Positions 55,651 to 64,000 of a DNA stretch of 64,000 bases are shown one piece after another. Position 1 is the stretch's first letter. Every line of letters starts with the position of its first letter. The position numbers were made by a program, and so were the translations under genes. The notes under the pieces are model-generated. The model saw nothing but the letters and a program-made list of their open reading frames with translations. It made no database searches and was not told the origin of the DNA. Origin of the DNA: Ichthyophis bannanicus (Eukaryota; Chordata; Amphibia; Gymnophiona; Ichthyophiidae); contig CM066031.1 of assembly GCA_033557465.1 (NCBI GenBank), positions 1,073,722,448-1,073,786,447 on the forward strand. Direction: 5' to 3'.

Positions 55651-56432
55651 CCAGCACTTGTGTCCGACCATGCGGCCATCTCATTGGTGATGCAAGATGA
55701 CAGGATGTATGCAAATCCCACTGAATGGTTTTTTGATAGAGCCCTCCTTCACAATCCAGATTTTTGCATAGATGTAAAAGTGGCTATCAGAGAATATTTC
55801 CAATTTAACTCTCCGTTGGCCACCACGGGATGGGCCTGGTGGGAGGGATTTAAAGCTGCGGTACGAGCGGTCATAACCAGCCTTAGTATTCGTCAGGCGA
55901 GACAGCGGAAGCAACAATTGGCAATCCTTGAGCAACAAATTAGAGTCGGGGAACGGGTGCTAAGCCAGCGAACAGACCCCTGTATTTTGCTGAGGCTTCA
56001 GTGGTTAAGATTTAAATATAATGCGATTTTGGCCACTGAAGCCTTCCAAAGCATCAAAACACAACAAGGGGTCTACTACCGGGAAGGAAATAAAGCCGGC
56101 AGGTTGTTGGCCAATGCGCTAAAAGGTAGACGGGAGGCCAAGAGGGTAACTGCCCTGCGTGACCCTCAAGGGCAAGGCACGGTGGTCAAAGATTCGGAGG
56201 TCGCTGAAATTTTCAGAGTTTTCTATACCCAGTTATATGAGTCGGAGCGGGAGTTCTCACAGGACAAATTTGAACTGCTGGTCTCTGGAATACAACGGCC
56301 GGTCTTGAGCAAAGAGGCAAGGGAGGAGTTCGATAGGCCCTTTTCGGAGGAGGAGATTAGACAGGCGATAGTCTCGATGGCCTCCGGCAAAGCAGCGGGT
56401 CCTGATGGACTTCCAGCCGAATTTTTTAAAAT
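55651..56432 (+). pseudogene. L1 ORF2, middle segment (endonuclease end to RT start)
   Basis: This resumes with ALVSDHAAISLVMQ, which supplies the catalytic SDH of the endonuclease, then a linker with LRDPQGQGTVVKDSEV and FRVFYTQLYESE, and the RT N-terminal motif SGKAAGPDGLPAEFFK. The frame is open throughout. It stops at a minus-strand CR1 insertion and resumes near 57651. Confidence 0.9.
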
Positions 56433-57650
56433 AGAAACATAGAAACATGATGACAGAAAAAGACCACATGGCCTATCTAGTCTGTCCTTCCATATCAACA
56501 ACTACAACAGTCCACTTTTTACCTTTAGAGATCCTCTGTGTTGGTCCCATGCTTTTTTGAATTCAGTTACTGTCCTCATCTCTACCACCTCCACTGGGAG
56601 ACTATTCCATGGATCCACTACTCTTTCCGTAAAGAAATATTTCTGCATATCACTCCTGAATCTATCTCCCTTCACCCTCATCCCATGTCCCCTCGTAGCA
56701 GAACTTGCTTTCAATTGAAAGAGGCTCTCTCCCTGAACATTTATGCCATGGAGGTATTTAAACATCTCAATCATATCACCTCTATCCCGCCTTTCCTCTA
56801 AGGTGTACATATTAAGATCCTTAAGTTTGTCCTCATATGCTTTATAATCAAGCCCACTAATCATTTTAGTAGCTACCCTCTGCACCGACTCCATCCTGTT
56901 CACATCCTTTTGAAGGTGCGGTCTCCAGAATTGCACACTATACTCCAAATGAGGTCGCACCAAAGACTTATACAGAGGCATTATCACCTCCTTTTTTCTG
57001 CTAGCCATTCCTCTCCGTATGCACCCAAGCATCCTTCTAGCTTTTGCCGTCACCTTTTCTACCTGTTTAGCTACTTTAAGATCATCAGACACAACCACGC
57101 CTAGGTCCCGCTCTTCTTTAGTGGACAAAAGTACTTCACCTCCTATACTGTATTTCTCCCTTGGATTGCTGCAGCCCAAATGCATGACCTTACATTTTTT
57201 AACATTAAATCCCAGCTGCCAAATTCTAGACCATTCTTCAAGCTTAGCTAGATCCCTCCTCATGTTATCTACACCTTCCTGGGTGTCTACTCTATTGCAG
57301 ATTTTGGTATCATCTGCAAAGAGGCAAACCTTACCCGACAGCCCTTCTGCTATATCACTAACAAAGATGTTAAAAAGAATCGGACCAAGGACAGATCCCT
57401 GGGGCACACCACTGGTAACATCCTTCTCCTCAGAGTGAGCTTCATTTACTTGTACTCTTTGTCGCCTCCCACCCAACCAATTTCTAACCCAAGCAGTAAC
57501 TTTAGGGTCCATCCCTAGGGTGCTCAGTATGTTTATAAGTCGCCTGTGAGGAACAGTGTCAAAGGCTTTACTGAAATCTAAATATACCACATCTAGAGCT
57601 CTCCCTTGGTCCAATTCCCTGGTCACCCAGTCAAAGAAATCAATCTTTGC
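56433..57650 (-). mobile_element. CR1-clade LINE, 5'-truncated, in L1
   Basis: The plus-strand left edge shows TAGAAACATAGAAACA, an 8-bp CR1-type terminal repeat in reverse. The element starts, in its own orientation, at the ATTGATTTCTTTGACTGGGT region and runs through the RT to the 3' end. L1 frames resume on both sides. No clear target duplication was seen beyond a possible TAA. Confidence 0.92.
56502..57626 (-). pseudogene. CR1 ORF2 C-terminal part, 374 codons open
   Basis: The reverse transcriptase of the CR1 clade reads [53 protein letters not shown] (catalytic FADD intact), KCKVMHLGCSNP, LGVVVSDDLK, RPHLEYSVQFW, VQRVATKMISGL, RRDRGDMIEMFK and a conserved C-terminus ending FKKAWDQHRG. 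The endonuclease and RT N-terminus are missing, so it is a fragment despite the open frame. It is little decayed, hence young. Confidence 0.92.
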
Positions 57651-59731
57651 TAAGGAGTTGGCCCCCCATCTATGTCAATACTACAGTATGTTGGCGCATT
57701 TGCAGCGGCGAATGTGGTAGTCTTTGAAAAAGCAGGCAGAGACCCGCAGTTGGCGGCTAACTACTGACCCATTTCCCTGTTAAACGTGGATTATAAGATA
57801 TATGCGACTGTTTTGTCTGCTCGGTTGTCGGGAAAGTTGCCCTCACTAATCCACCCTGATCAGTGTGGCTTTACAGAGGGTAGATCGACAGCCGACAATG
57901 CAAGAACTTTATGCCACATCTTGGCGGGCTCAGAAGGCATGGCGTAGCCTTTAGTAGGCCTCTCCCTTGATGCCGAAAAGGCTTTTGACCGGCTGGAATG
58001 GTCCTTTTTGTTTGCAGTTCTCAAGTGGTTTGGTTTTGGGGCCGGTTTTCTCCGCTCACTTGAGGTTATGTATGCTCAACCCACAGCAAACATTTTTTCG
58101 AATGGAACGAAATCCCAGCCAGTTAAATTAAAATGGGGCACACGTCAGGGATGTCCTTTATCTCCCATGCTATTCAATCTTGCGTTGGAACTGTTAACCC
58201 TCATTGTTCGGCAATGTCCGGAGATACGCGGAGCATTGATTGCTGGACTAGAAGTTAAGCTGTCAGCATGCGCTGTTGATCTTCTTTTGTTTGTCTCCCC
58301 AGAGTCAGTCTCTAAGGTATTGGAACACATTGATTGTTACTCAGTACTTTCCGGATACAAAATTAATTGGACGAAGTCCATAGCCTTCCCATTAAATTAC
58401 TGGGTACACAAGGAGGACATGAGCGGCTTCCCGTTTGTCTGGGAGTCTACCGTGGTAAAATATTTGGGAGTCCATTATCATTATCCCCTTGAAGAAACTG
58501 TTCGCTTTAATGCTGAAGCAATAGTTGCAATTCCCCGTTAAATGTCCACGAAATGGTCCCCCTTAGTTCTATCCTGGTGGGTGCGGCTTGAGACCATAAA
58601 AATGATGATAGTCCCTTAGAGATTATACCTTGTCTGATGCCAGCACAAGCATATCAACAAATAGAGCGTATTTTGAGTCAGTTCTTATGGAAGAACAAAG
58701 CACCGAGAATAGCGCGGCAGAAGCTTAAACTTAGCTGGGAGGAGGGTGGCGTCAGGTTCCCCGATTTCCAGTCCAATCACAGGGCTTTTCTGCTAAAGCA
58801 GGGGTCAAGGTGGCTAGAGGGCCGATCGGTTGGTAGACCTATCTGGGTGGAAGTTGAAGAGAAACTACTAGCCCCTATACCACTGAGGTGCCTTCCAGGC
58901 ATGCAGCTGATGCAGAGTGCACAGTGCCCCTGCATTATAACTGACACACTTCTGGCTTTTGGGGCTCTTATCCGTGCCTGTGGCCCAGACCTGTGTTCTC
59001 CAGCCCGACTACCAGTATGGCACAATCCCCTATTCAAAATCCAGAAGAAACCAATAGCCTGGAGTCAATGGTACATGAGAGGAATCTGGAACATCAGTCA
59101 GCTAATTAAAGCTAATAAATTGAAAGACTTTAGGGAATTACAGCAAGAGTTTGGTCTCCCATCTAAGTTATACTTTCAATGGCTGCAGCTCCGGCACTGC
59201 ATTCAAAGTTCTAAGGTAGACCCCAAGAATGGGAAAGGACGGAGTAGGGTGGTAGAGGATGCTCAAGAGATTGCACAAGCCGCAGGAGTGGCGTCACTCT
59301 TCTATAAGAGGCTGAGCCAGACCCAGGATTCACAGATACGGAGAATACAGGAAGTGTGGGAGCGGGATACTGGGGTCGCTCTCTCCGCACAGCAGTGGAG
59401 GAAAATTTGGGGTAAGCAAGTGAGAGTTTCAAAATCGGCTTCTATAACTCAGACTCTCTTCTTTTTTGCGCATCAATGCTTCTATACACCTGTTAGGGTG
59501 GCGAAATGGGACAAGAGTGCCAGTAGTCTTTGCTGGACATGTGGCGGCGAGACTGGTACTTTTGTACATATTGCATATGAGTGCCCGGGGATACAAGCCT
59601 TTTGGGAGCAGGTTTGGGTGCAGATACAGATCATTCTTAAGTTTAAAGAGCCCCTGACTTGGAAGGTTATAGGCCTTAGATCGGCGGCGAAGCTCCCATC
59701 TCTTCCCAAAGAGGGTTGCTGGATTTTATGA
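57651..59731 (+). pseudogene. L1 ORF2, RT core and C-terminus, decayed
   Basis: In the frames after the CR1 insert: VFEKAGRDPQLAANY-stop-PISLLNVDYKIYA, HPDQCGFTEGRSTADNARTL, SLDAEKAFDRLEW, TRQGCPLSPMLFNLALELL. The expected YADD box is changed to CAVD (SACAVDLLLFV at about 58267-58290). A frame break near 58540-58636 separates this from the thumb/C-terminal part (QFLWKNKAPRIARQKLKLSW, EGGVRFPDF), which ends in the L1 Cys-rich motif CWTCGGETGTFVHIAYEC. The motifs are L1/Tx1 type. Confidence 0.9.
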
Positions 59732-59734
59732 TGG

Positions 59735-60150
59735 GACTAGCAATACACCTAATTGTGCACAACTGGAAATGCACAGCTAACCTTTGTGTACAGGAATGGT
59801 GGAATCAAGTTTGTCTATACAGCAAGTATGAGCAAATGTCTCGGAAGGCCTTGACACCGTCAAAAAATAATAGTCTCAAGTAGAAACTGTTAAATGACTT
59901 TGTGAATGTAGCCAAAATATGATGGGGGATAGACCAGATTTGATTAAATATTGTTTGTGCCTATGCTCGAGATGGTTATGATATCCTGTACAACTGTCCT
60001 GTAGTGTCTGTTGTCTTTCAATGCACGAGACGTGTTCTAGAGGAGGAGGCGGGGGGTGTGGGGATGGGGGTGTTTAGTTTTGTTCTCTTTTGTTTGGTGT
60101 TGATATGTTGTTGGAATGTATGTTGAAAATGAAAATAAAGCTATCAAAAA
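59735..60150 (+). other. L1 3'UTR with G-rich tract and A-rich tail
   Basis: A purine- and G-rich block at about 60041-60076 (GGAGGAGG, GGGGGG, GGGG, GGGGG) can form a G-quadruplex, as L1 3'UTRs of mammals can. It is followed by T-rich sequence, then GAAAATAAAGCTATC and the A run, an AATAAA-type polyadenylation signal near the end. Confidence 0.8.
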
Positions 60151-60164
60151 AAAATTTGGTTACG

Positions 60165-60945
60165 TTTCCTCACAGTCAGTACCTGAAGATGGGTTAGCAC
60201 AAAACTACTCGTCACTCACGCAGTGCAGTCTGAGGCTTCTGGCCAGAATTCTGAACATGCTGGATTCAGATGGTTGAGTTCAACGAGCAGTCAGCTTTAC
60301 ACTCCAACCAAAGTAATAATTGGCAAGGGTTTGATGCTCTCAGCCAAACCCTCACTCTCTTCAGTGAAATGGCTTCACCGCCTCATTCCACAGGCATTAT
60401 ACACTAGTTAATTTGGAATAAACGTTTCTGTCCCCTTCTCATATGAATGTAACCCCAATGATGAAACTGCCTTTAACCATTCTCCAAATACTTGAAAGCT
60501 GTCCCAAATACACTTCTATCTCCATCTCAGGGAAGCAATTTCCAGTTTTTGCAGCTTTCCCATATAAACCGTGGACTTTCGTTATCTCACGTATCTATCT
60601 TGTTACTCAGTGACTTGCAGTGAAAAATTCAGTCACTTTTCGTTTTTCAGTCCATACCTCTAGGTAGCATTCCTGTCAAAACGGATTTCTTGTCTTTAGG
60701 ACATGATTTTCCTGAAGTCCTTCCCTCGAGTACGTTCTGGCAGTATTACCGCAACTGCCATGCATCATTGATGGATCTCAGTTATCTCTTAGAAGTTTCG
60801 CTTTTCTTTTTAATAAATGTTTTATTCAATCGCTATGAAAGCAGCTCTGGCATCCTGTTCAATCTCGTTAAAATTAACACTTTTACTCTCATACAAGTAG
60901 AGCTTTCCCGTAAAAGCTCTTTTACCCTAATAAAAATATATTCAA
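60165..60945. other. Sequence without recognised feature
   Basis: Nothing recognised downstream of the L1 duplication. Confidence 0.35.
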
Positions 60946-60947
60946 AG

Positions 60948-61360
60948 GGAGGGATATTCAGAGGCATTTACATGATTTGAAGACCTGCAAACCATGCCGT
61001 TCTGCAAGATATTCAATGGCTCCAACATGGATAGTGTCGCTGAATATCTGTGGGCGCTGCCGTTACACATCCCGAGGCTAACCAGTTAGCACTGGGGCGT
61101 GCTGGGGACGTTCTGGGATGGAATCCTTCACTAAACAGGCAGCATCAATACTGAGCGATATTTAGCAATGCACTGCGAAAGTCAGGTGCAGGAGCTAACT
61201 GGACAGCAGCTGAATATCACTACTGTCCGCATAGCCTTGGAGGAATTCGGGCAGCCCTGGATATTCGGTGCTGGAGCCCGGATATGGCCCCAGCATTGAA
61301 TATCGGAGTTTGAAGTTCAGCGTCAGTTGCTAGCTGCTGGAGCTGAATATTGGGCCCAAA
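60948..61360. repeat. Dispersed element with GATATTCA termini, copy B
   Basis: GGGATATTCAGAGGCATTTA at the left and AGCTGAATATTGGGCCC at the right form degenerate terminal inverted repeats. Internal GGGGCGTGCTGGGGACGTTC matches copy A at 19345-19945. Confidence 0.65.
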
Positions 61361-61589
61361 GTGTTTCAGTACCACAGAGCACTGTTTCCTGCTTCTGTTA
61401 CTATCCCTGCTCGCCCATTGACAAAGGGAATCGTTTACTAAGAGTTTGCGTGCCCTGCATGAGATGACACCTACTAAGAATTAGGAAGTGAACCACTAAA
61501 TTAACTGTTTGTCCCACAAAATCTGCTCTTACCCCCTCCCACCTAGTGTCTGTTGTTTGGCAACTATGCCATGTGACCTGTCAGGAGTA

Positions 61590-61977
61590 CAGTCGTCCCT
61601 CGTTTATCACGGTTAATCAGTTCCAGACTCTACAAGTGAATTTCCACGAAGTAGGATTCTTTATTTATATCCAAGAGTTTTACCTTCTCCTGGATGGTAA
61701 GCATCTTCCTCCGGCACTTAGTTTCATCGTCAGAGGGCTTAGAAGAAGCAGCACGTTTAGGAGACATCGTGGGGCTTAGATAAAGGCTTACAGTCCATAC
61801 GTACAGTAATTTTAATTGTAATTGTAATACAGGGGTGTATAATTGACTCAGACAACCGAGCATGCGCTGTATCATTTTCACTCTCAATCAACTTTTTCAT
61901 GAATATACATGTATTTGAAAAAAACGCGATAGAGTGAAGCCACGAAAGTCGAAGCGCGAAATGGTGAGGGGCGACTG
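61590..61977. mobile_element. Tigger (Tc1/mariner, pogo) deletion derivative, 388 bp
   Basis: The ends CAGTCGTCCCTCGTTTATC and CAGTCGCCCCTCACCATTTC (reverse strand) are inverted repeats flanked by TA on both sides (61588-61589 and 61978-61979). The subterminal TCAGTTCCAGACTC...TGAATTTCCACGAAGTAGG and GTGAAGCCACGAAAGTCGAA blocks are typical of Tigger-like elements. The interior keeps a fragment of transposase. Confidence 0.92.
61640..61767 (-). pseudogene. Tigger transposase N-terminal fragment
   Basis: From an ATG at 61767-61765 the minus strand reads MSPKRAASSKPSDDETKCRR then KMLTIQEKVKLLDI, the start of the CENP-B-type N-terminal helix-turn-helix of Tigger/JRK-family transposases. After LLDI the frame runs directly into the terminal inverted repeat, so the rest of the transposase was removed by an internal deletion. 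Confidence 0.85.
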
Positions 61978-61979
61978 TA

Positions 61980-62330
61980 TAGTGTAACACGAGTTTCGTG
62001 ATCTGAATAATGCCAAAAACTCACTGTACCATTATCCTATTCACTCCATTACAGGTCCCGTTTTATAACCCTATTTCAAAATGGCTTCTGTCTCTACTCA
62101 TATCTGCCCCCACAGGACATACTCTCATGGCACCTATGGTGTCACAAACAACAGCATCCCTGCCGTTTATTGTTATCATTATTGCTATCCACTTTCATTT
62201 TTTTCTCTGCAGGAGCTTGCCTAAGGCTGTCCACCAGCTTCTAACTCCAGAGCTGGCCCCTGCCACTACTCACTCATCCCACATTTCCGGGTAATGCCGC
62301 AGCCCATTGCCACAGGAGGAGCTCTCCTAA
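61980..62330. other. Sequence without recognised feature
   Basis: Nothing recognised between the Tigger end and the CR1 fragment. Confidence 0.35.
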
Positions 62331-62334
62331 GGAA

Positions 62335-62690
62335 TGGCCAAAGAGGTTAGGGCTCTTTAGCTTGGAGAAGAGATAGTTGAGGGAAGATATGATAGTGATT
62401 TATAAAATCATAAATTGAGTGGAATGAGTAAATGCAAAGCAATTGTTCAGTCTTTCAAAAAGTGCAAAGACTAGGAGACGCCATGAAGTTACAAAGCAGT
62501 ACATTTAAAATAAATTAGAAAAAATCTTGTTTCACTCCTTGCATAGTTAAGCTTGGGAACATATTGCTGGGGGATATGGTAAAAGCAGCTAGCATAGCAG
62601 GGTTTAAAAAAAAGGTTTGGATATATTACTGGAAGAAAGGTCAATAGACTGTTATTAAGGTGGACCTGGGGAAAATCATTGACAGCCTCA
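62335..62690 (+). mobile_element. CR1-clade LINE fragment, near 3' end
   Basis: GGTTAGGGCTCTTTAGCTTG, GGGAAGATATGATAGTGATT and the CATAGCAGGGTTTAAAAAAA block align with 22690-23010 of the CR1 at 21640. It lacks the terminal 8-bp repeats. Confidence 0.82.
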
Positions 62691-62694
62691 GCCA

Positions 62695-62875
62695 TGCTTC
62701 TGCAACATGGAGGCCCATTTTCTCCAAAGCACTGGAAGCTGCTTTAATTGCTCCCAATAACGCACTCCTGCTGGGTGGATTTCCTGTTTTCTTATCACAT
62801 GAGCTTCCCACAGCTATCCAGGACTGGCTCCTTCTCTCCTCCAGGCACTGCCTCCAGCTCCAGCTTTAGGCCCAT
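62695..62875. other. Sequence without recognised feature
   Basis: Short unique stretch between two CR1 fragments. Nothing recognised. Confidence 0.3.
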
Positions 62876-62879
62876 TACC

Positions 62880-63853
62880 AATAACATATAGGACCTCAAA
62901 ATACACCCACAAATAGGAACAGAAGCAAAGGGGATCTTGAACGATTTTCAGAAGACTGTGTTCTTGAGGAACTATTTAACTAAAAGTAGACAAAGTGATG
63001 GGGCTGGATGGGATACATCCAAGAGTAGTGAAGGAACTTTGGGATGTTCTAGTGGTTCCACTGACTGACCTTTTCAATGCTTCTTTAGAGTCGGGAGTGG
63101 TGCCAGAGGACTGAAGAGAGGCACATGTGGTCCCTTTACACAAAAGTGAATGTAAGGATGAAGTTGAGAACTACAGGCTGGTTAGTCTGACCTCTGTGGT
63201 GAATAAATTAATGGAAATGCTGCTTAAACAGAGGGTAGTGAGGTTTCTGGAGTCCAGTGGATTGCAGGATCCGAGGCAGCATGGGTTACTAGAGGCAGGT
63301 CTTGTCAGACATATCTGATTGATTTCTTTGATTGGGTGACTAGAGAGTTGGACCAAGGCAGAGCCCTGGATGTGGTGTATTTAGCTTTCAGTAAAGCCTT
63401 TGACACCGTTCCACACAGCTGACTTATAAATAAATTGAGCACCCTAGGGATGGACCCTAAAGTGATTGACTGGATTAGAAATTGGTTGAGTGGGAGGCGA
63501 CAAAAGGTACAGGTAAATGGAGCTCACTCAGAGAAAGATGTTAAAAAAGGTGTGCCGCAGCGATCTGTTCTTGGTCCAATTCTTTTTAACATTTTTATTA
63601 GTGATATTGCAGAAGGGCTGTCAGGTAAGGTTTGCCTCTTTGTGGATGATACCAAAATCTGCAATAGAGTAGACACCCAGGAAGGAGTATACAACATCAT
63701 GAGGGATCTAGCTAAGCTTGAAGAATGGCTGAGAATTTGGCAGCTGAGATTTAATGTTAAAAAATGCAGGGTCATACATTTGGGCTGCAAAAATCTAAGG
63801 AAGTGGTACAGTAAATGGGGTGAAATACTTCTGTCCATGAAAGAAGAGTAGGA
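62880..63853 (+). mobile_element. CR1-clade LINE, truncated at both ends
   Basis: Same subfamily as the split copy at 27480-28168/34306-35360, starting at the homologous ACCCACAAATAGGAACAGAA. It reads ENYRLVSLTSVVNKLMEMLL, MDPKVIDWIRNWLSG, VPQRSVLGPILFNIFISDI and LFVDDTKICNRVD (catalytic FADD changed to FVDD). It stops in the middle of the RT thumb, where an AT-rich L2-like tail follows. It shows the unbroken sequence across the site where the L2 at 28169 inserted. Confidence 0.9.
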
Positions 63854-63854
63854 C

Positions 63855-64000
63855 CTGGTGTTTGTGTTATGATGAGATGTCTTGTATTTGATGTTGTTAT
63901 ATTTGTTTTATGTGTTTTTATTGTATTTTATATTTTCAAGCAAAATTATACATCACTGATCAGGAGGGTAGTTTATATATATTTTTATAAATAAATAAAA
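63855..64000 (+). mobile_element. Possible L2-type 3' end, at window edge
   Basis: AT-rich sequence ending TTTTATAAATAAATAAAA resembles in layout the L2 tail at 48000-48118. The window stops inside the tail, so the end cannot be checked. Confidence 0.4.

Larger units (their letters stand above)
49616..60150 (+). mobile_element. Full-length L1/Tx1-type LINE with two nested inserts
   Basis: The 10-mer AAAATTTGGT precedes the 5' end (49606-49615) and recurs immediately after the A-rich tail (60151-60160), a target-site duplication that bounds the whole element. Part of the duplicated A run could belong to the tail. Without its L2 insert (51778-55650) and CR1 insert (56433-57650) the element is about 5.4 kb, a normal full L1 length. 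Order: 5'UTR, ORF1, inter-ORF spacer (50580-51103), ORF2 with endonuclease, RT and Cys-rich C-terminus, and a G-rich 3'UTR ending in ATAAAGCTATCAAAA. Frameshifts, stops and a broken catalytic box make it inactive. Confidence 0.92.

Overview
The window is vertebrate genomic DNA, almost certainly amphibian and most likely from a caecilian. It holds one recognisable host-gene segment, the first coding exon of EMP1 (epithelial membrane protein 1) on the minus strand at 486-599. The rest is transposon-derived or shows no recognisable coding content. The caecilian assignment is inferred from the mixture of young and old CR1, L2, L1/Tx1 and RTE LINEs, hAT, Harbinger and Tigger DNA transposons and tRNA-SINEs, and from LINE 3' ends that I associate with caecilian genomes. 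It cannot be proved from the sequence alone.

Layout. 1-12,400: EMP1 exon 2, with its acceptor, ATG and donor, lies at the left edge. The remaining coding exons should lie off the left end. The DNA to its right would be the long first intron, up to a possible promoter and non-coding first exon near 12.1-12.4 kb. This interval carries a 655-bp Harbinger MITE, two hAT MITEs, CR1 and L2 scraps, and a nearly perfect inverted repeat (two 299-bp arms, 9-nt loop, two mismatches). 12,400-27,500: a further hAT MITE, a ~210-bp tandem repeat interrupted by a foldback hAT element with a perfect 8-bp target duplication, a decayed BED-finger hAT transposase, a CR1 copy and an RTE 3' end. 27,480-35,360: a nest in which a CR1 copy is split by a minus-strand L2 element (6.1 kb including inserts, 7-bp target duplication), which itself contains a tRNA-SINE and a second, plus-strand L2. 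36,395-41,273: a 4.9-kb non-autonomous Harbinger-type element carrying five tRNA-like modules, a field of short palindromes and tandem duplications. 41,300-49,600: scattered CR1, L2 and hAT fragments and one unidentified ORF. 49,616-60,150: a full-length but dead L1-type element flanked by a matching 10-bp repeat. It is interrupted by a full-length L2 with an intact 1049-residue ORF and by a minus-strand CR1. 60,160-64,000: a dispersed repeat, a Tigger deletion derivative, two CR1 fragments and an L2-like tail.

How the parts work together. The autonomous-type elements here are LINEs that mobilise by target-primed reverse transcription, plus DNA-transposon relics. The SINE at 28.6 kb ends in the same 3' tail as the intact L2 at 51.8-55.65 kb, which points to a LINE/SINE partnership. 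The Harbinger MITE and the 4.9-kb element share termini and a tRNA-like module, so they belong to one family moved in trans. None of this is an operon. Apart from EMP1, nothing shows a host function.
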